Positions 10,485-24,089 of a stretch of DNA of 64,000 nt are shown piece by piece. Position 1 is the stretch's first letter. Each line of letters opens with the position of its first letter. The stretch comes from Diaporthe sp. PMI_573 (lineage: Eukaryota; Ascomycota; Sordariomycetes; Diaporthales; Diaporthaceae). The notes beneath the pieces are model-generated. The model saw nothing but the letters and a program-made list of their open reading frames with translations, made no database searches and was not told the DNA's origin. The stretch lies in assembly GCA_021399435.1 (NCBI GenBank), contig JAJTUP010000012.1:1178001-1242000 (forward strand), in the 5' to 3' direction. The translations under genes were made by a program, and so were the position numbers.

Positions 10485-12263
10485 ATGCGCACTTGGCGAA
10501 CATGTCTATGAGATAGAGCGGGTGCGCCTTCCAGGTCTATGGGCATTGGAATTACGCATGACGATTCCCTGGGTGTTGATGCCCACCTCCGCGCGATGGC
10601 GAGAAGAAAGCATGGCTGGGTCAGCCGAGATTAATCGGGGCGGAATTACGGCGTAAGGACACAGCTGGTGGTCGCTTGCCACAAGACTTGTCGTGACATA
10701 CTCCGGATGATGAGTTATGAACGAGGCTTCCTTCAGGAACTTGGTGGCTCTGGGCAGAGAGCCCACAGGGGCAACTCAGATTAATAGAGTTGCCTGTGTG
10801 CCGTCAAGCATTGGTGAGAAGCTACCCGCAACCATCTGCACCCGTCACGTCTTCACTCTCTCACGTGCTAATTTCTGACAACCACAAAAGCTGACAATCT
10901 CACAGAAACACCGCACTCTGGCACTTCGCAAGACCGGGCATGGAACTTCGCCATCAGTCGGGTTAAAAGCCGCCTCGGCGGAGGTAGCACGAGGAGGCAA
11001 TGGCAGTAGACACGATTACAATAGCTATGGTGCTGTTTCGATGAGGCAATGGCTTGAGCCCTTGATAGATACAATGCCAAGGATCGGTGTTTGGACGCAC
11101 TTCTCCCTTCAAACAAGTCGTCTTCGGGAGCAGGTGTACAATGTGATGAACCGCTTGCCAAAGGGGCGTGGGTACATTGGCATCATTCGTGCCTCGCCGG
11201 AGAAGCCCCCCACACAAGGGTTTTGGTTGGAAGACCACCTGTTGACGTGCACTTCTGCAGAGTCTGACCTGACGTCAATAGAGAACGTTCTACCTGGTGT
11301 TGGGCCAATGGGCTGGCTGTGAAGCATTTTCAGCTTCCGATAGAGGAGGAAGGCGAGGAGGAAGGCGCTGGGCGGGAGCGCAGTTGCCAGATGAGCATAG
11401 AAAGGGTCTTTTATCAAGGAGCAAACTCCCCGGTGCTAACAGCCTCATTCAGTCTGTGACGGCAACAGTTGTGCAGACTGGCGGCGCAAACGATACCCAC
11501 TGAAGCTCTTGTCGCAGTCAAGTTCTGCAACTCGTCACCGAAGACTCTCACCTGCCCATTCACCTTCCCCTCCACAGCAAACGTATTCAGTCCTTCTCGA
11601 GTTCCATTGTACTGTGGTGACTCGTGTGCCCTCCTTCACTTCACTTCACTGCTCCCACCAAATCATCGTCACTCATGGTATCCCACTCTCGAGGCCCAAC
11701 CTACTTCGAACCGAATCCCCAGCTACCCTCCCTGTTTTCGTCTCGACCGTCTTGACAACCTTCACAGGCGAACACTTTCCTGATCACGAAAACACCCCAA
11801 TTCAAACTCACATTTAGCACCCTCGTTTTAGGCGTAACTGTTATCGTTCGACGGCGATTTCCTACCCTCTCGCCCCAAGTTGGCGTTTGACAACGCGACC
11901 TCGCGACATCCTCCTTGCAGTTTGGCACCTCCATCCCCAGCGACACTGATTTCCAACGCAAGTATTACCGTCGCCCAGGCTTCCTTCACATTCACAAAGC
12001 CGAGCAGACACCTTGCGCCTACTCTGTGTGTGTTGGTCGGCTCATACCCTGACCCATCCTCAACCCCGTCTTGCCCACAAACACCAACACCAACACCGTT
12101 GGTGTCTACCAGCGATTCTCTTTCGCAACTATCGACATTCCTGTGTCCCATCCACCATCGATCAAGTCGACTCTGGAACACCAGAGTCACAATTGCACTG
12201 GTCTGCTTGTCACTTGTCACTTGCGACTGCGATAACAACAGCTCTCCCTAAAAACAATCTACC
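10485..12263. other. Intergenic; pyrimidine-rich leader before the next gene
   Basis: No convincing gene. A 93-codon frame at 11,041-11,322 (plus) looks moderately protein-like but has no family. From about 11,500 to 12,263 the plus strand is C/T-rich, typical of a fungal promoter and long 5' UTR leading into the start codon at 12,264. Confidence 0.5.
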
Positions 12264-14431
12264 ATGGCCGACCGTGTTCTGTTCGGTCGCGGGCGCTCTG
12301 CGCAAACTGCGCAACAGCAAGCGCAGCAATACAATGTATCACCGGATACTCAGGGCGACGCTGGAGATCAAGCGCGTCACGCGTCGCTCCACCGCTCCTC
12401 GACCCAAGTCCCGCAGCAGCAGAACAACAACAACCACCACCACAAGCCCCCAAGACTGTCCAAGATCTCAAGTTACATCGGCTTGGGCAATGCCGCAAAA
12501 GCACAACCCCCTACCGTCGCCATGTATCCTGAACTCATCATGGAACGGAGTGAGTCGATCAAGCCTGGCGCGGCCGGCTACCACGTAACGTCTCTCGACG
12601 GTGGTGGCCCAATTGGCGATTGGAAGCCAGCGCTTAGAAACGGGGGGGAATATTCCTTCTACAACTCCGATGATATTACTTGGCACAACCCCAGTCTTAA
12701 GCAGATGTTAGAGACTGTGTCGTGCACAATGATGAAGAATGGTTCATCTGCGCCCATTCCACGCCACCTCAATGGCTGGATCGCCGGTATCATGGAGGAG
12801 GTCTCCCACCAGACTCGCCAACTCGACAGTCTGCGTGGTCAGATCGCAGAGCTGAAGGCAACTCGGGAGCAAGAAGTCCTTGAATTTGCCAAAGTCACAG
12901 AAGAGTGGTCAAAGCGCGAGAAGGGCTTCAAGGCCGAGATCAATCGTTTGGAGCACATCATCTCCGACACTCAGCGGGGCGCTGAGTCTGTCATGTTGGC
13001 GAGGGCTGGAAGCGTCGTCGATCGCAACGACAGTAGAGCCTTCAGAGCCAAACTGGATCGTTTGAGCAGAAGTGACGACGGTAAGCCAATGTGCTCAATT
13101 TTGATCACCATCAAAGATGGACAGTACTGACACGCGCCCGGCAGGAGATCGAAATGCCCTTGAAGAGGACAGACGTGATCGTGTTGCGTTGTCTCCCGGT
13201 GGTGTCGGCTTGGACGTCAACACGACTCCGTACGAAGCTCTTGGTGGGTTATTCCTACAGACTACCCTAAAGCCTTGAGCGAAAGTACCCGGCTAACAAT
13301 ATCCTACCATCCTCAGGATCCACGCCTGGCCTGCTCGATCACAACAACGATATCCATCTGAGCAAGCAGCTCCGCGACGCAACCCCCAGGCGTGACCGTA
13401 AGCTAGATCAGAAGGCTAGGCTTGAGACTACTGGAAAGGCGCCAGTTCCTCCTACGCAAAACTCGAACGATACTTCATCGCAATCGTCTAGCGGCAATGC
13501 CAGTTGTAGCTCTTCGCTCATCACGCAGGGTCTCGCCAAGCTAGCACAGGCCAAGGTTACACCGCACACGAGCCCTGCCAAGGACGAGAACCTCTGTGGT
13601 CGGCCAGTCGAAGAGCAAGAGAAAGGCGAAGACGCCTTGGGAACGATTCGACAATTTGCGGCGCAGAATGGTGGCCTGCCAGACGTTGCTATCGTCGATG
13701 AGAGCAGCTGCTCATCGCCACTTGTTGATCTAAAGGGCCACCGAGCCTTCTCATTCGCGGATGGTGAAGACAGGATTGTGTCAAAGGATGAGGCTGCCTC
13801 GATCGCCAGGACCTCCTCGAACGTTGGCAGCGTTGGCTCAAGCTCACGACGGCCTCTGCAATTATCAGCAGTGCACGAGCAGTCGCTTGGCTCTCAAATT
13901 GATGGAGCATCTCGATTCTCCAATGGGGTTTCCTCAAATGCCTTAGTGCATCAGAAGTCAGGCTCATCCTCGTCTTCGAGTGATACATCGCAGCGCCGCA
14001 GTCATGCAGCCATGCTCAGGTCGATGGGTCACAACCATGCCACGGACGCCAACAAGAAGAAAGCCGCGACTGAGGAGCTCAGGAAGCTTGAAGCAGCCTC
14101 TTCCTGTTCGCCAATGATAATTGCAATGGCCAGAGAGAGGAGCGTGCCCAGTCCATCGAAGAAGGTACCAGTACAAGAGGATCAAGTATCACGCGGGAAG
14201 CATGTTTCCCAAGTTGAGAATCTCGACCAACCCCAGAGCCGCGCCTTCATTAGCGACGAGGAGCCGGCCTTGAACCCCAACCATCGAGCGGGTGGCCGAG
14301 GTGCTCGGGGTCGTGCACCGACTGATGATGTTTCCTACAGCCAAGAGGTCGCAGATTCCGCAGCAAGCGCGCCCAAGAGGTCGACGTCTGGTCAGAATGG
14401 TCAGAATGAGTCACACGCTTGGGCCGCTTAG
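12264..14431 (+). CDS. Coiled-coil protein of unknown function, three exons
   Basis: Exons are 12264-13080, 13145-13243 and 13317-14431, with introns of 64 bases (GTAAGC..CAG) and 73 bases (GTGGGT..CAG, with a GCTAACA branch site). The joined frame gives 676 residues. Residues 1-80 are Gln/Asn/His-rich and low complexity. Residues about 80-180 are a likely folded segment (YPELIMERSESIKPGAAGYH, then GDWKPALRNGGEYSFYNSDD). Residues about 180-240 are a charged coiled coil (SLRGQIAELKATREQEVLEF). The C-terminal half is Ser-rich and disordered, with a basic G/R patch (RAGGRGARGRAP) near the end. The start is chosen as the first ATG after the pyrimidine-rich leader, in ACCATGG context. I do not recognise the family; a scaffold or adaptor role would be a guess. 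Confidence 0.8.
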
Positions 14432-17400
14432 GCGAGCCCGTCTGGAACCAAGTTGATTCAAATGAGCAGTGGTTCATGATATCAAAAATTTGAAGCTCGA
14501 AAACGAGGCGAGTATTCGTTGTATTGGCTCACGAGGCTCTGCGCCATCAAAATTCATGCAGTGTCGTCGATGCGCCTGAACCGACTACCGATCAAACTCA
14601 CCTTGGGTCTCGGACGGGCTTGCGTGCACGAGGACGGTTGCGAAAATGGGGCGGACAAATTGCCCCATGGGCCGAAAAGAACGTTAGGGTGTGTGTTCAG
14701 AGGGGTTTCTTGGTGGATTTAAAATGTGATGGGTCGGCTGCCGTCAGTATAAGACCATCACGGACGAGCTTGGTTGCGCCAAAGCAGACGGGCTCTAGAA
14801 CCGCGGGAGACTATGCGGACCGCCGCGTGACAGCTCGGGCCGAGCGCGTGGCTTTTGACTTTTTGATGATCTTTAAAGCGCACTAGACGCTCTAATACAA
14901 TGGCAATGAAGCCTTGCTGTACTCCTCCTCGTGATTTAACGTGTAGCTAGGGTTTCACTGTGAGAAGTGAGAATCGACAGCAACGGCCCCCTTTCCCTGA
15001 GTAGGTTAATTGCAATGTTCCTCAGCCACAGGTCCATCTCAGGACGTTTATGCCCGTTGTGATGACACAAAGCTGAACACACCGTGATGGAATTTGTCTA
15101 TTTCCGAGAAGCTGATATACGCATTTTTGAACGACAAACAAGTATGTAGCTCTCCAATGATACCACGATGTAGACATTGTACCACCAAGTGCCAAATGAA
15201 AATGCGGTCAGAAGACCTCGACTTACTTGTCTCCAGGAATGGGCGTGTGGATTCGTCACCGTACCATGAATACACCCAGGCGGAGCATTGATCGCATTGT
15301 CCTCCTCTCAAGCCTTGACATAGACAGCATCGCCAGCCTCTAGTGCCTGTCATCCGCGCAGTTGAAATGATACGAATGCCACGTATACTCGTAAGCCTAT
15401 TTCCATCAATGGGTCCGAGTCCTCGACCTCGAATACCATTGTAGACATGTGTGGACACATATTGGTCAATGATATCCTGCCAAAAGAGAGATGTGATAGG
15501 CCAACACGTGCTCAAGCTAGAGTGGTATCGATCGCCGACTCTTGCCCAAGTCCTCCTCACCATGGATGTGTTAGGCCAATCTGGTAACGGGGCTAATTAT
15601 TTCTGACCTGTCCCAAGCCAGTGCAGCATCGAGCCTCGCCCCAGTAGCCGGGCGGGCTCGACCGCGCAAGCAAGCGGATGATCGAACCGTAACTCAACGG
15701 CTCTAGCGCCAATATTCCATCTTGCCCTGTACGGGAAAGGCACTGAAAGCCGGCAGGCAGTGCTGGTGAAGCTTTCCTATTGTGACATAGGATCTATTAT
15801 CTTGTGTCAAGCGCGTGGAGCAGGTGTGTTTGGAGGCCAACGGTGCCGGCGGATGCGATCCCCGTGTGGAGAACCATCACGACGGCCGATGCTGAGGATG
15901 TGGAGCTGACTCGAAGCCGGCGGACACGAGCGTCGAGTCGAAAGAGGTCCAGGCCATGTATCCCAGTGGCACCATCGTATCGTGTTGCTTCAATGTTGAT
16001 CGAGCTGCCGGCAGCTTTCGGTACAGGACGTTTCCTGCCTGCTCACGGACGTGTATGCACCCTGCCTTGGCTCGAAGCACTTGGCTGGGACACATTGATC
16101 TCATCGAGACATGTGATATTGCGGCGGGACTGGCCGGCCAGTGGTCAGATTTGTTACTACCTGCGATGGGAAGGGCAGTGGGAGTCCATTGATTTACTCA
16201 TCGATTAGAATATCATTTACTGCTCTCCAGCATGATTTCTTTCGTTTGACCTGTTGTAGTGTGTGTCATTTCAGGCCGTAAAAGGCATCCTAACAAGTAT
16301 TAATTGTCGCGCCCATCAGATGTGACGACGACATGCTTGATGGGATCGAAGCACCGAGGTATCAGGCCCACAGCAGTGAACACAAGCAATATCAGGCCAC
16401 CAAGCTACAAGAACAGCACTACAAGCAACGCTCAGCCCGCTAAGACCTCCCGACAAAACAACAAACAGCCTGTCACTCTGTCGATCTCCAGGGCTCCGTG
16501 CGAGCTACAGCGGTCCTCCTGAGAGGCCTGCCTCGGATGCCAACGCTGTGGCGCCCGTCCCGTTTCGTTTCTGCGGATGTCCGTGAAACCCGTCCGCACG
16601 AGGCATTGGTTGATTCTGTCGATGGGGAGAGCACTATCCAAGCTGTCAGCCAGGACGACGTTTTTCTTGGTCCCAACGCCTTCGGGGATCAGTCTGACTG
16701 GCAGGACCAGCCGCCGCCCCGGACGTTGTGCTGCGCGGGCGTTGTTCCCATGTTGCATCCTGCATCCTGGATGTCGGCGAGGTGGCTGCAGGCTGAAAGG
16801 GGCCAGCCAGGCATGGCAGGAAAAAAAAGGGACAACACAACGAGCGAGATCTGTCAGGTTTGACGCGACTGTCAACAGACGCGAAGATGCGGTGGGTTGT
16901 CCTGTGCGCATACAATTCCCCCAACCAGAATGGCAGAGGCAGGGCTTCTTTGTTGCTGCCCGAGAAGTAGAGCAGGGGGGAGTGGGTCTGCACTGAGTGG
17001 GCTCGGGCGGTTGGGGAAGCAAGCTGGTTGCCCAGTTAGGCAATACCACTTGACTTGCCCACTCATCGATTGATCGTCCACCGTCTCACGGTCCCCCAGC
17101 CCGAACGTAATGCACCGTTTCCGTCCAGGTCGACTGCAAGACGGAACGGGACTGGCTGTTTCCTCGCCCAGGCCTCCCATATGCCGTCTCAGGACGGTGG
17201 GAGACTGCTTCTTCCGCAGCACGAACAATGGGATGACATCACCCGTCTGAAGAGCGTCGATTGACAACAAAGGTCGCACCCAGATAGGGTTCTGATGCAG
17301 TCGTAGGAATGACACTCAGCCGTTGGGGGCAATGTTCCTTGCGTTGCACCGGGCGGGTGCAGTGGGTGGGAATGCCCTGCTGCATTGCGGGGCCCAGGGC

Positions 17401-17834
17401 AGCATCCGATGCCTTTAAAAGTCGAGGTCGCGGGCCTGCAGATTGCGGTACAGCCAATCATCTGACACGGTTCCGCCCTTGACCTTCCTAGCATGGTAAT
17501 TCTCTGTCTGCTTAAGGTTTCACTCGCGGCCAAGACACACTGCCCAGATCGATCCTCACAAATCTGATGGGCCGAACAAGGGCAGGTCTGGGTCTGAAGT
17601 CGCCCCTGCTTGCTGCGCCGGATGACAGGTCGCAACAACCGCTGCTCAAACGTTTGGACAGGGAAACAGGTGTTCGGTGGCCCAGCCGTTGTCAGTGGGC
17701 TTTTAGTTGAAACTTTTCGGACGGGAGGTGCCTCGCAACCGGTCGAGGGCAACCAAGGAACTCGAGGTCATTGCGCGCCGAGGTGCCTGCGAAGCTCACG
17801 GCGAGCAGGCACCGAGCACAGGCCACACCGTATC

Positions 17835-17905
17835 GCGCAGCACAGCGCAGCACAGCGCAGCACAGCGCAGCACAGCGCAGCACAGCGCAGCACATCGCAG
17901 CACAG
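17835..17905. repeat. Tandem decamer CACAGCGCAG, about 7 copies
   Basis: A nearly perfect 10-base tandem array; one copy has a G-to-T change (CACATCGCAG). Because 10 is not a multiple of three, all frames read through with periodic Ala/Gln/Ser/Thr/His, which produces long spurious open frames on both strands. Confidence 0.95.
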
Positions 17906-19280
17906 AAAAGGGCGCAACACGAGTTGTCCTCCTCGACACTGCGGTGCACACATCTGCCAACCGGAACCTTGGGGAGATATCCTCCGGATCTCAAGGGGTA
18001 TGGCCTGTCCCGAACTTGGCAGTGCGAGGAGGGTGGGCCGCCCCGAAACCGCCGCCGTTCTGCCTTGCGTGTCTTTGTCAATGTCAGGTTGCCGAGGCCG
18101 CACTCTTTCAACGGCTGTCACGAGGCGACAACTGACATTCATGGATGGCCTCTCTGTTTTGCCTTCCCCCCCCGAGTCTATTCACAGCCTTGCACAGCGT
18201 CGTGTTCCTGTTTCAGAAATCCAAACCTTTTTTTCGTCGTCTGTCTCCAGCGACGAACAGTGGATGAGCACTTGGCCCTAATTCATGACTATCCTGGAAC
18301 CTGGGACCGCGGAAACATGACCTAAAAAGGGGTGAGTTTGCTGCTTCGGGTCGAGGCTGGGTTTCCGCGTCCAGATTGGCACGCATTCTTTGTCCACCCC
18401 AGGTGATCGGCATGACGGGCCTTTAAGCGGAAACGGCCGCTAAATCTTCTTTGTTGAGGTCGTGTCCCGAGCCAGGATTGTACGTGACGCTCGTCGAGGT
18501 TCGACGACCCCAGGCAGACTCTGTAGGTTGGGTCCGATAAGGTAGAGTGTAGTCGAGCAAGGACCACGCGTCTGGCCCCCGAGGCATCATGGTGCCAGAC
18601 GCAGTGGGCTCTATGCAGTGCAGGACTGGTACGGAGTATCCTGGGCGGCGAGACTGTATCACAATCCCACAAACTTCAGAGCGAGTGGGCGATCTTGCAT
18701 TAGTCGAGGTCTCTCGCAGGGCTGCTCCCCTTCTGCTCCGGGCACGCCCGCGGCCGTCTGCCTTGGTCCCGTCGAAAGACGTGCGCGCGACGAACAAGCA
18801 ACGCCAGTGTGGATGATGACGAGGGGGACGATGATGGGTTCCCAGAAAGAAACTAGAATGCGAGATTTCTGGTTTCAGGGCCTGCGGCGGCGTGCTTCTT
18901 CTAGACAGGTGGGGCGCGTAATCGACGCATGTCGTTAGTCGTCACTGGCTGTTTCGGCCGACCAGGAATTCCCGTGAGAAAGAAGGCGCAGTCCACGACA
19001 GCAGGCAGGTACTACGGAAACGCACAAGCGAGCTGGCGAGGCGGCCATGCTCCCTTGCTCCCTTGCTCGCGCATGCAGCCGGTCAGACTGGGCCCAGGTA
19101 CCGAGGACGTGGGGCACGGACTATGCAGCGCAAGCTGCATCGCAGTTGCAGTTGCAGCTGCTCGGCGCTCGGTAGGGGAACACAGAACGGCGACTGTCTT
19201 GGATTATAGATTGAGGTTGTACACCGAGGTGCCCACCCTGTGCTGCAGTGGGGGGAAACTTTCGAGAAGCAGGGAGGGCG

Positions 19281-19318
19281 CGGAGAGAGAGAAGGAGAGA
19301 GCGAGAGAGAGAAAAGAT

Positions 19319-19351
<33 letters not shown>
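19281..19351. repeat. (GA)n microsatellite
   Basis: A purine-only stretch ending in about 15 uninterrupted GA units at 19,322-19,351, preceded by imperfect GAGA/GAAA runs. Confidence 0.95.
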
Positions 19352-19354
<3 letters not shown>

Positions 19355-22300
19355 CTGGCCTCGCGGTCTGACGGCAACCGAGATGACGAGAATGGAACGT
19401 CAAGAGGCTACAGTGCCAATGCAGCCCAACCCTCACTCAACCTGAATCTCGACAACTCACGAGTCACTACACAGGCGCACGAGGCAGCAGTCTGGCTTCT
19501 CACCTACCATGCCCTTGCTACTTGTCTACCGCCCGAGGGTGAGGGTCTGTCCAACCTTGTGTGAGACCGCGGAGACACTTCAATCTCCATCTTGACCTCC
19601 TCCTGTCGCCTGTTGCCACCGCCAAGTGGTCGAGGCCCAGCACACCGCGACGGCGGCCCCCTCCGGACGGCGGTCGTGACAGTGGGTAGTAGACTTCTCA
19701 GAAGCGAACCCTTGCCCTGTGCAGGCTTTCGGCCGGCGGCCCTGGGGGTGCCATGCCTGCGCCGCGGCCGTCATTGGCCTGGCCATTCCCAGCTATGCGG
19801 CTCAGACTTTGGGACTACGGCAGGTTGCTTCCTCGATGCCATTGCAGACGAGGATGGGCTAGCCACGCCGACGCCGACCGGCAGTCAGTCTCGACCGAAG
19901 GCGGGCTGCTTGGGTTGGCCCTCTTGGAAAGCTTTCCTAGGAACGATTCTGCACCAGTGGCTAGTCTCTGGTGGTATGACACAAAACACATATACAGATA
20001 TAGACTCAAGACATGGCAGCCTGTCTCGGTGGGAGGCGACCAGGTGACGGGGCGGACGGGGCGGACGGGTGGACGGGGCCAGGGTATCTTGGACTCGCTG
20101 TTGTCGAGCATCCCGGGCACCTTGTCTCCTCTGCTCGAGCCAGCGTCCAATCCGCCCAAACGCTGCCTGCGCGGTATCATCAGCCAGCCACCCGATCAGT
20201 GCTCACCTCCCCTGTCGCTGGTGCTCGCTGGGTGAAAAGTCTAGAAAACAAACCATCTGAAGGTGGTGGTCGAAATGTTCGGTTGTTGCGTTCGCGGCCC
20301 CGACGGTGCGAGCTTTGTTTGGTACGGGGGCGAGGACCCCAGATCAGCCAGATGCAATTTCCAGTCTTTGGTCCGGGATGGGACGACCGCCAATTTTGGC
20401 TCCAACTTCAGCCCAGACGCCAGAGCGATCCCACTCTGCAGAACAAGCAGCTTCAACTGAAGTTTCCGCTGATCGCCCGGAGACATCAGTTGCCGCCCGC
20501 CCATGGTCCAGCCCAGCGTGACATCGCGGCGTTGCAATCTCTAGCCCTGATTCGGACCACCAGTGATCCAGCCTATCCTGTTCTACACTTGTATACAGCT
20601 TCGCCTTGCTAAGCTCTGATGCTCTCTGCCTCCGGCCTGAGCATGCTCTACTATGCCTTGCCGCGATGGAGGGTGGATGGAGGGGGAGGGGTCGCTTTCG
20701 CGGGGCCTTTGTCAACGGCGATCGGGCGGTTGCGAGATTGGCGAGGTTGTGATGGTGTGATGGTGCCAGGCTGCCGTATTTCGTGCACAAGCCCTGCAGC
20801 TGGCGCGTGATCATCTACCTACTACTGTACAGGACAGATCTACATACTACTGTGCATGTGTCGGGCCATGACCGCGACGAGCGAGGCACCGAGAGAGAGA
20901 AGATGGAGCAAGAGATCTCGGGGCTGATCTTCACCTGAGGGTCCAGGTGGGAGGCAGGGGTCTGCTCCGTTCGAGGCGGCCAGCACCGTCACATTACCGA
21001 GGCCGGAACGTCGGCACCCTGGCTCTTGTTCCAAGGTCCTACCCAGACCGCCCACACACCACCCTTGTTTCCCAGGCCGATGCTAGATTCTCAAATACCT
21101 ATCCGAGGGTTACATCGTTGTGGATAGCGGCGATCATAGCGACGACGTCCATCCCAACTGTCCGGCTCGGGCTCAGCTCTGCGTTTGACGTTCAAGGATG
21201 CCAGATCGACGCCACCACCACCAGAGGCACGGCACAATACAGGACGACGACGGGCGCCCTGCGTGTAGTATGCGCCTCGAAGAATATCGTTGACGACAAC
21301 TTGCCTCAGGTGACGACGCCCTAATGTGTGCTCTTTTGCTTTTCTCCGCTTCCAGATCGGCGCTTCTCCGTTGGTGGTGACGAATCTGTGTGCATGCACG
21401 ACTTGGGATGACCCCGAACGGCTGCCCGCTAACAGACGGAGTGGCAAGGCAAGCTACGCACGGCTGCGACTTGCAGGACTGCATCTGGCGCTCTGTTGCT
21501 CAACCGTCGCAACGGCCATGGCGGCAACCAAGCCGACAGACAAAGGAGTAACGGCTCCGCGAGCGGGAGTGGCTGGGCCCGGCCGCCCGCCTCCTTGGTG
21601 AAGCTTCCCTGCCGCTTCACGATCAGTGGGCATTGCTATCCTGATTCTGCATGATAAGGCGCCGTCTGCGATCGTGTCGAGCCTTTGTCTGAATGACGGC
21701 TGCAGCGAGGAAACATCCTAGGCCAAGCCCGGAAGGCGCCAGCAAAAATAGTGACAGCATCTGTCTCACATCATGCAATCGCACTGATCTTTGTGGCAGC
21801 CGTTCGTGTTCTGAAGCCTCGGGCTCCCGGGCGCTGCTGTCTTCACCTCGGGCCTAGCTCCCCTTCAACGCTTTTTCTCCTGGCCGCTCGAAAGAGCTAG
21901 GCTGGCCCTCCCGCAGAGGCGCTTGGGATCCCAATGAGGAAACTGATGAGTTGATCCCGATGAGGACAAACAAGAGGCAGATCACTAGAGGGCGCCACGG
22001 CGCGCCTCTCCCTTACCCAGCCGTGCCAATGAGCACGCCCAGGGCTTGGGATTGCTCAGCTCTTCGAAACAGCTGGCGTGCCCTGGTTGCCTTGATGTCG
22101 ACTGGTCATATCAAGCTTGTAGAACGACGAGGCAAAGAGAGGGAGACTCGGGCCAGACCTTGGGAACGACTTGTCCGAGAGCGTCCGTCAGAACGCAATG
22201 ACAAATATGATGCGTTGCTGCCCATGAAAGGCTGCTGTGCAACCATGATGCAGATGGCGTTGTCGCTGAGGAGGACAATGGGAACGGCCCGACAAATGGT

Positions 22301-24089
22301 CTCGAAAACCACTTACACGCACAAAGCTAGCTCAGGGTGCCATGGCGTCGGAGCGATCCAAAGGCATAAAGAAAGAGAATCGTCTGAATCAGTCCCTGAT
22401 CGTCTCGCAAGTCATAAAAGAGGGGAGAAAACGGCGCGTATTCCGCACTAAGTCCGAAAATTCCAGTTCTCCCCCCACCCCTTCACCGGAAAGAGAATAC
22501 CGCCCAGCCGTTGTGCAACCGCAAATCTGAGACACGATCACCGAGACATGCAGGCACCATAAACACTGCGAACCCGGTGCACTGTCCAATGCCCGCAAGT
22601 TGTGTGCGGTCAGGGGAATAAAAGTAACTGCATAGTAGATCTCGCGTAGCACAGCCTAGATCGAAAGCAAAATCGAAGCTTCCTTCCGCCCCCCCCCCAC
22701 CACACTCGCTACCTCGCATTTGGCTCTCAAGCATTACTGTTCAGGGACTGTCATATAGTTACACAGACAGTATTCGGGAGCTGCCCCGTGCAATTGCTAC
22801 CTACTCGTATCGCTGGGGTCACTTGTTCCATGCGAGCCGAGGGGAAAAGGCTGCTGCGAACTGTATTTCCATCCGTGTTTCACAGAGCGATAACCCGATG
22901 GATTGGGATCTGGGACGGGGGACATGGGGTGGGAGAGGGAGCGCATGGGAGGAACCAGTGATCTGCCCGCATGGGAATATGATGTGACCGATCCCTCCGG
23001 CCTGGCCCTTGCTCCTCTGATGGGCCCCCCTCCCCTGTGGACGAACTTACTTGGGACGCACTTCCCATCAGCTCGCGTGGGAGGGAGAAAAAGAGATCTC
23101 TGCGGGGTACGAGGGTCGAGTGAGCGCTGAACCAAGCAAGCCATGGTGCATTCTCGCCTCCCACTCTTGTCTCTCTATTCCTGGCCAGACAGGGGAGTTC
23201 GTATCGTGAAGCGGCCCCCACCACGTCTTTTTAGCCTCGTTTGTGAGGTCCAAGTCATCCGAGCTTTTCCTCAGTAGGCCCCTCGGCGCGCAAGACGCCC
23301 TCCCTATCCCGCCTGCCAGCACGGCTGTGGCTCGAGTCTTCTTCATTCTCGACAGCGGAATCGAGAGCCTCCCCCCCCCCGCCCCAGGGACACAAAACAT
23401 TCCACATCAATTCTCTCCAACGGCCCCTTTTGCCTTCATAACTGACCTTGCCCTGCCCCTGCCCCTCCCTCCCCTCCGCATTTCATACCTCTGGGTGGGC
23501 AAACCATGAGACATCAGACAGGCATGTAGAACGGTCACGTTGACATTGTGGTGAGATGAGATGTGGGAGCTTCTTGCGCCACGGTATTTGACGATTAGAA
23601 TGTCGTATCATTGACGGATTAAACAAGAACTAGTAGTCAGCTACGGCTAAGAAAAGCCCTTGCTGTTTTCTGTCGCAAAATAGCACGCACAGGGCGTCCA
23701 AATCTCAGTGGCATCATTCCGGCCAGGCGGGTATCATGAAGGCTGTGACCTATCCACCAGCTTGAGTGAATCCCCACACCTTAATGTGTGTACAGCCGGA
23801 AGAAAAAAAAGGGTGGTCCACCTTTTTCCAAACCGTGAACTCCTGCGCTATGCAGTAAAAATCATGTCGAATTGTGACAGCCCACAATACCCCAGTACGC
23901 CTCTGACGACAGCCATGAAGGGGCTGTCTGCAGTAACGCCAAACAAATATCAATACCCAAAAAGAAAGTCATAGCCATTGGTAGTAATTCTGGTCAGACA
24001 ACAAAAGGATTTCAGGTCCTCTAAAAGAAGACCCGTCGGGCTGTCTTGTATTATAACACGCCGTCTTGACCTGGAGTTTCTCGAGAGAT

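Larger units (their letters stand above)
14432..24089. other. Long intergenic region without a convincing gene
   Basis: About 9.6 kb. Open frames are numerous because the DNA is GC-rich, but they overlap on both strands and have biased Arg/Pro/Ser/Ala composition. The only candidate I weighed seriously is at 15,235-15,563 (minus), with a CCLCQGLRGGQCDQC motif. Simple repeats at 17,835-17,905 and 19,281-19,351 and a G/C-rich CGGACGGG repeat near 20,046-20,085 are listed or noted. Short homopolymers (C9 near 22,690; C10 near 23,371) also occur. Confidence 0.5.

Noticed and set aside
17610..18325. Long overlapping frames on both strands
   Set aside because: They are kept open by the 10-base tandem repeat, giving periodic Ala/Gln/Ser/His stretches.
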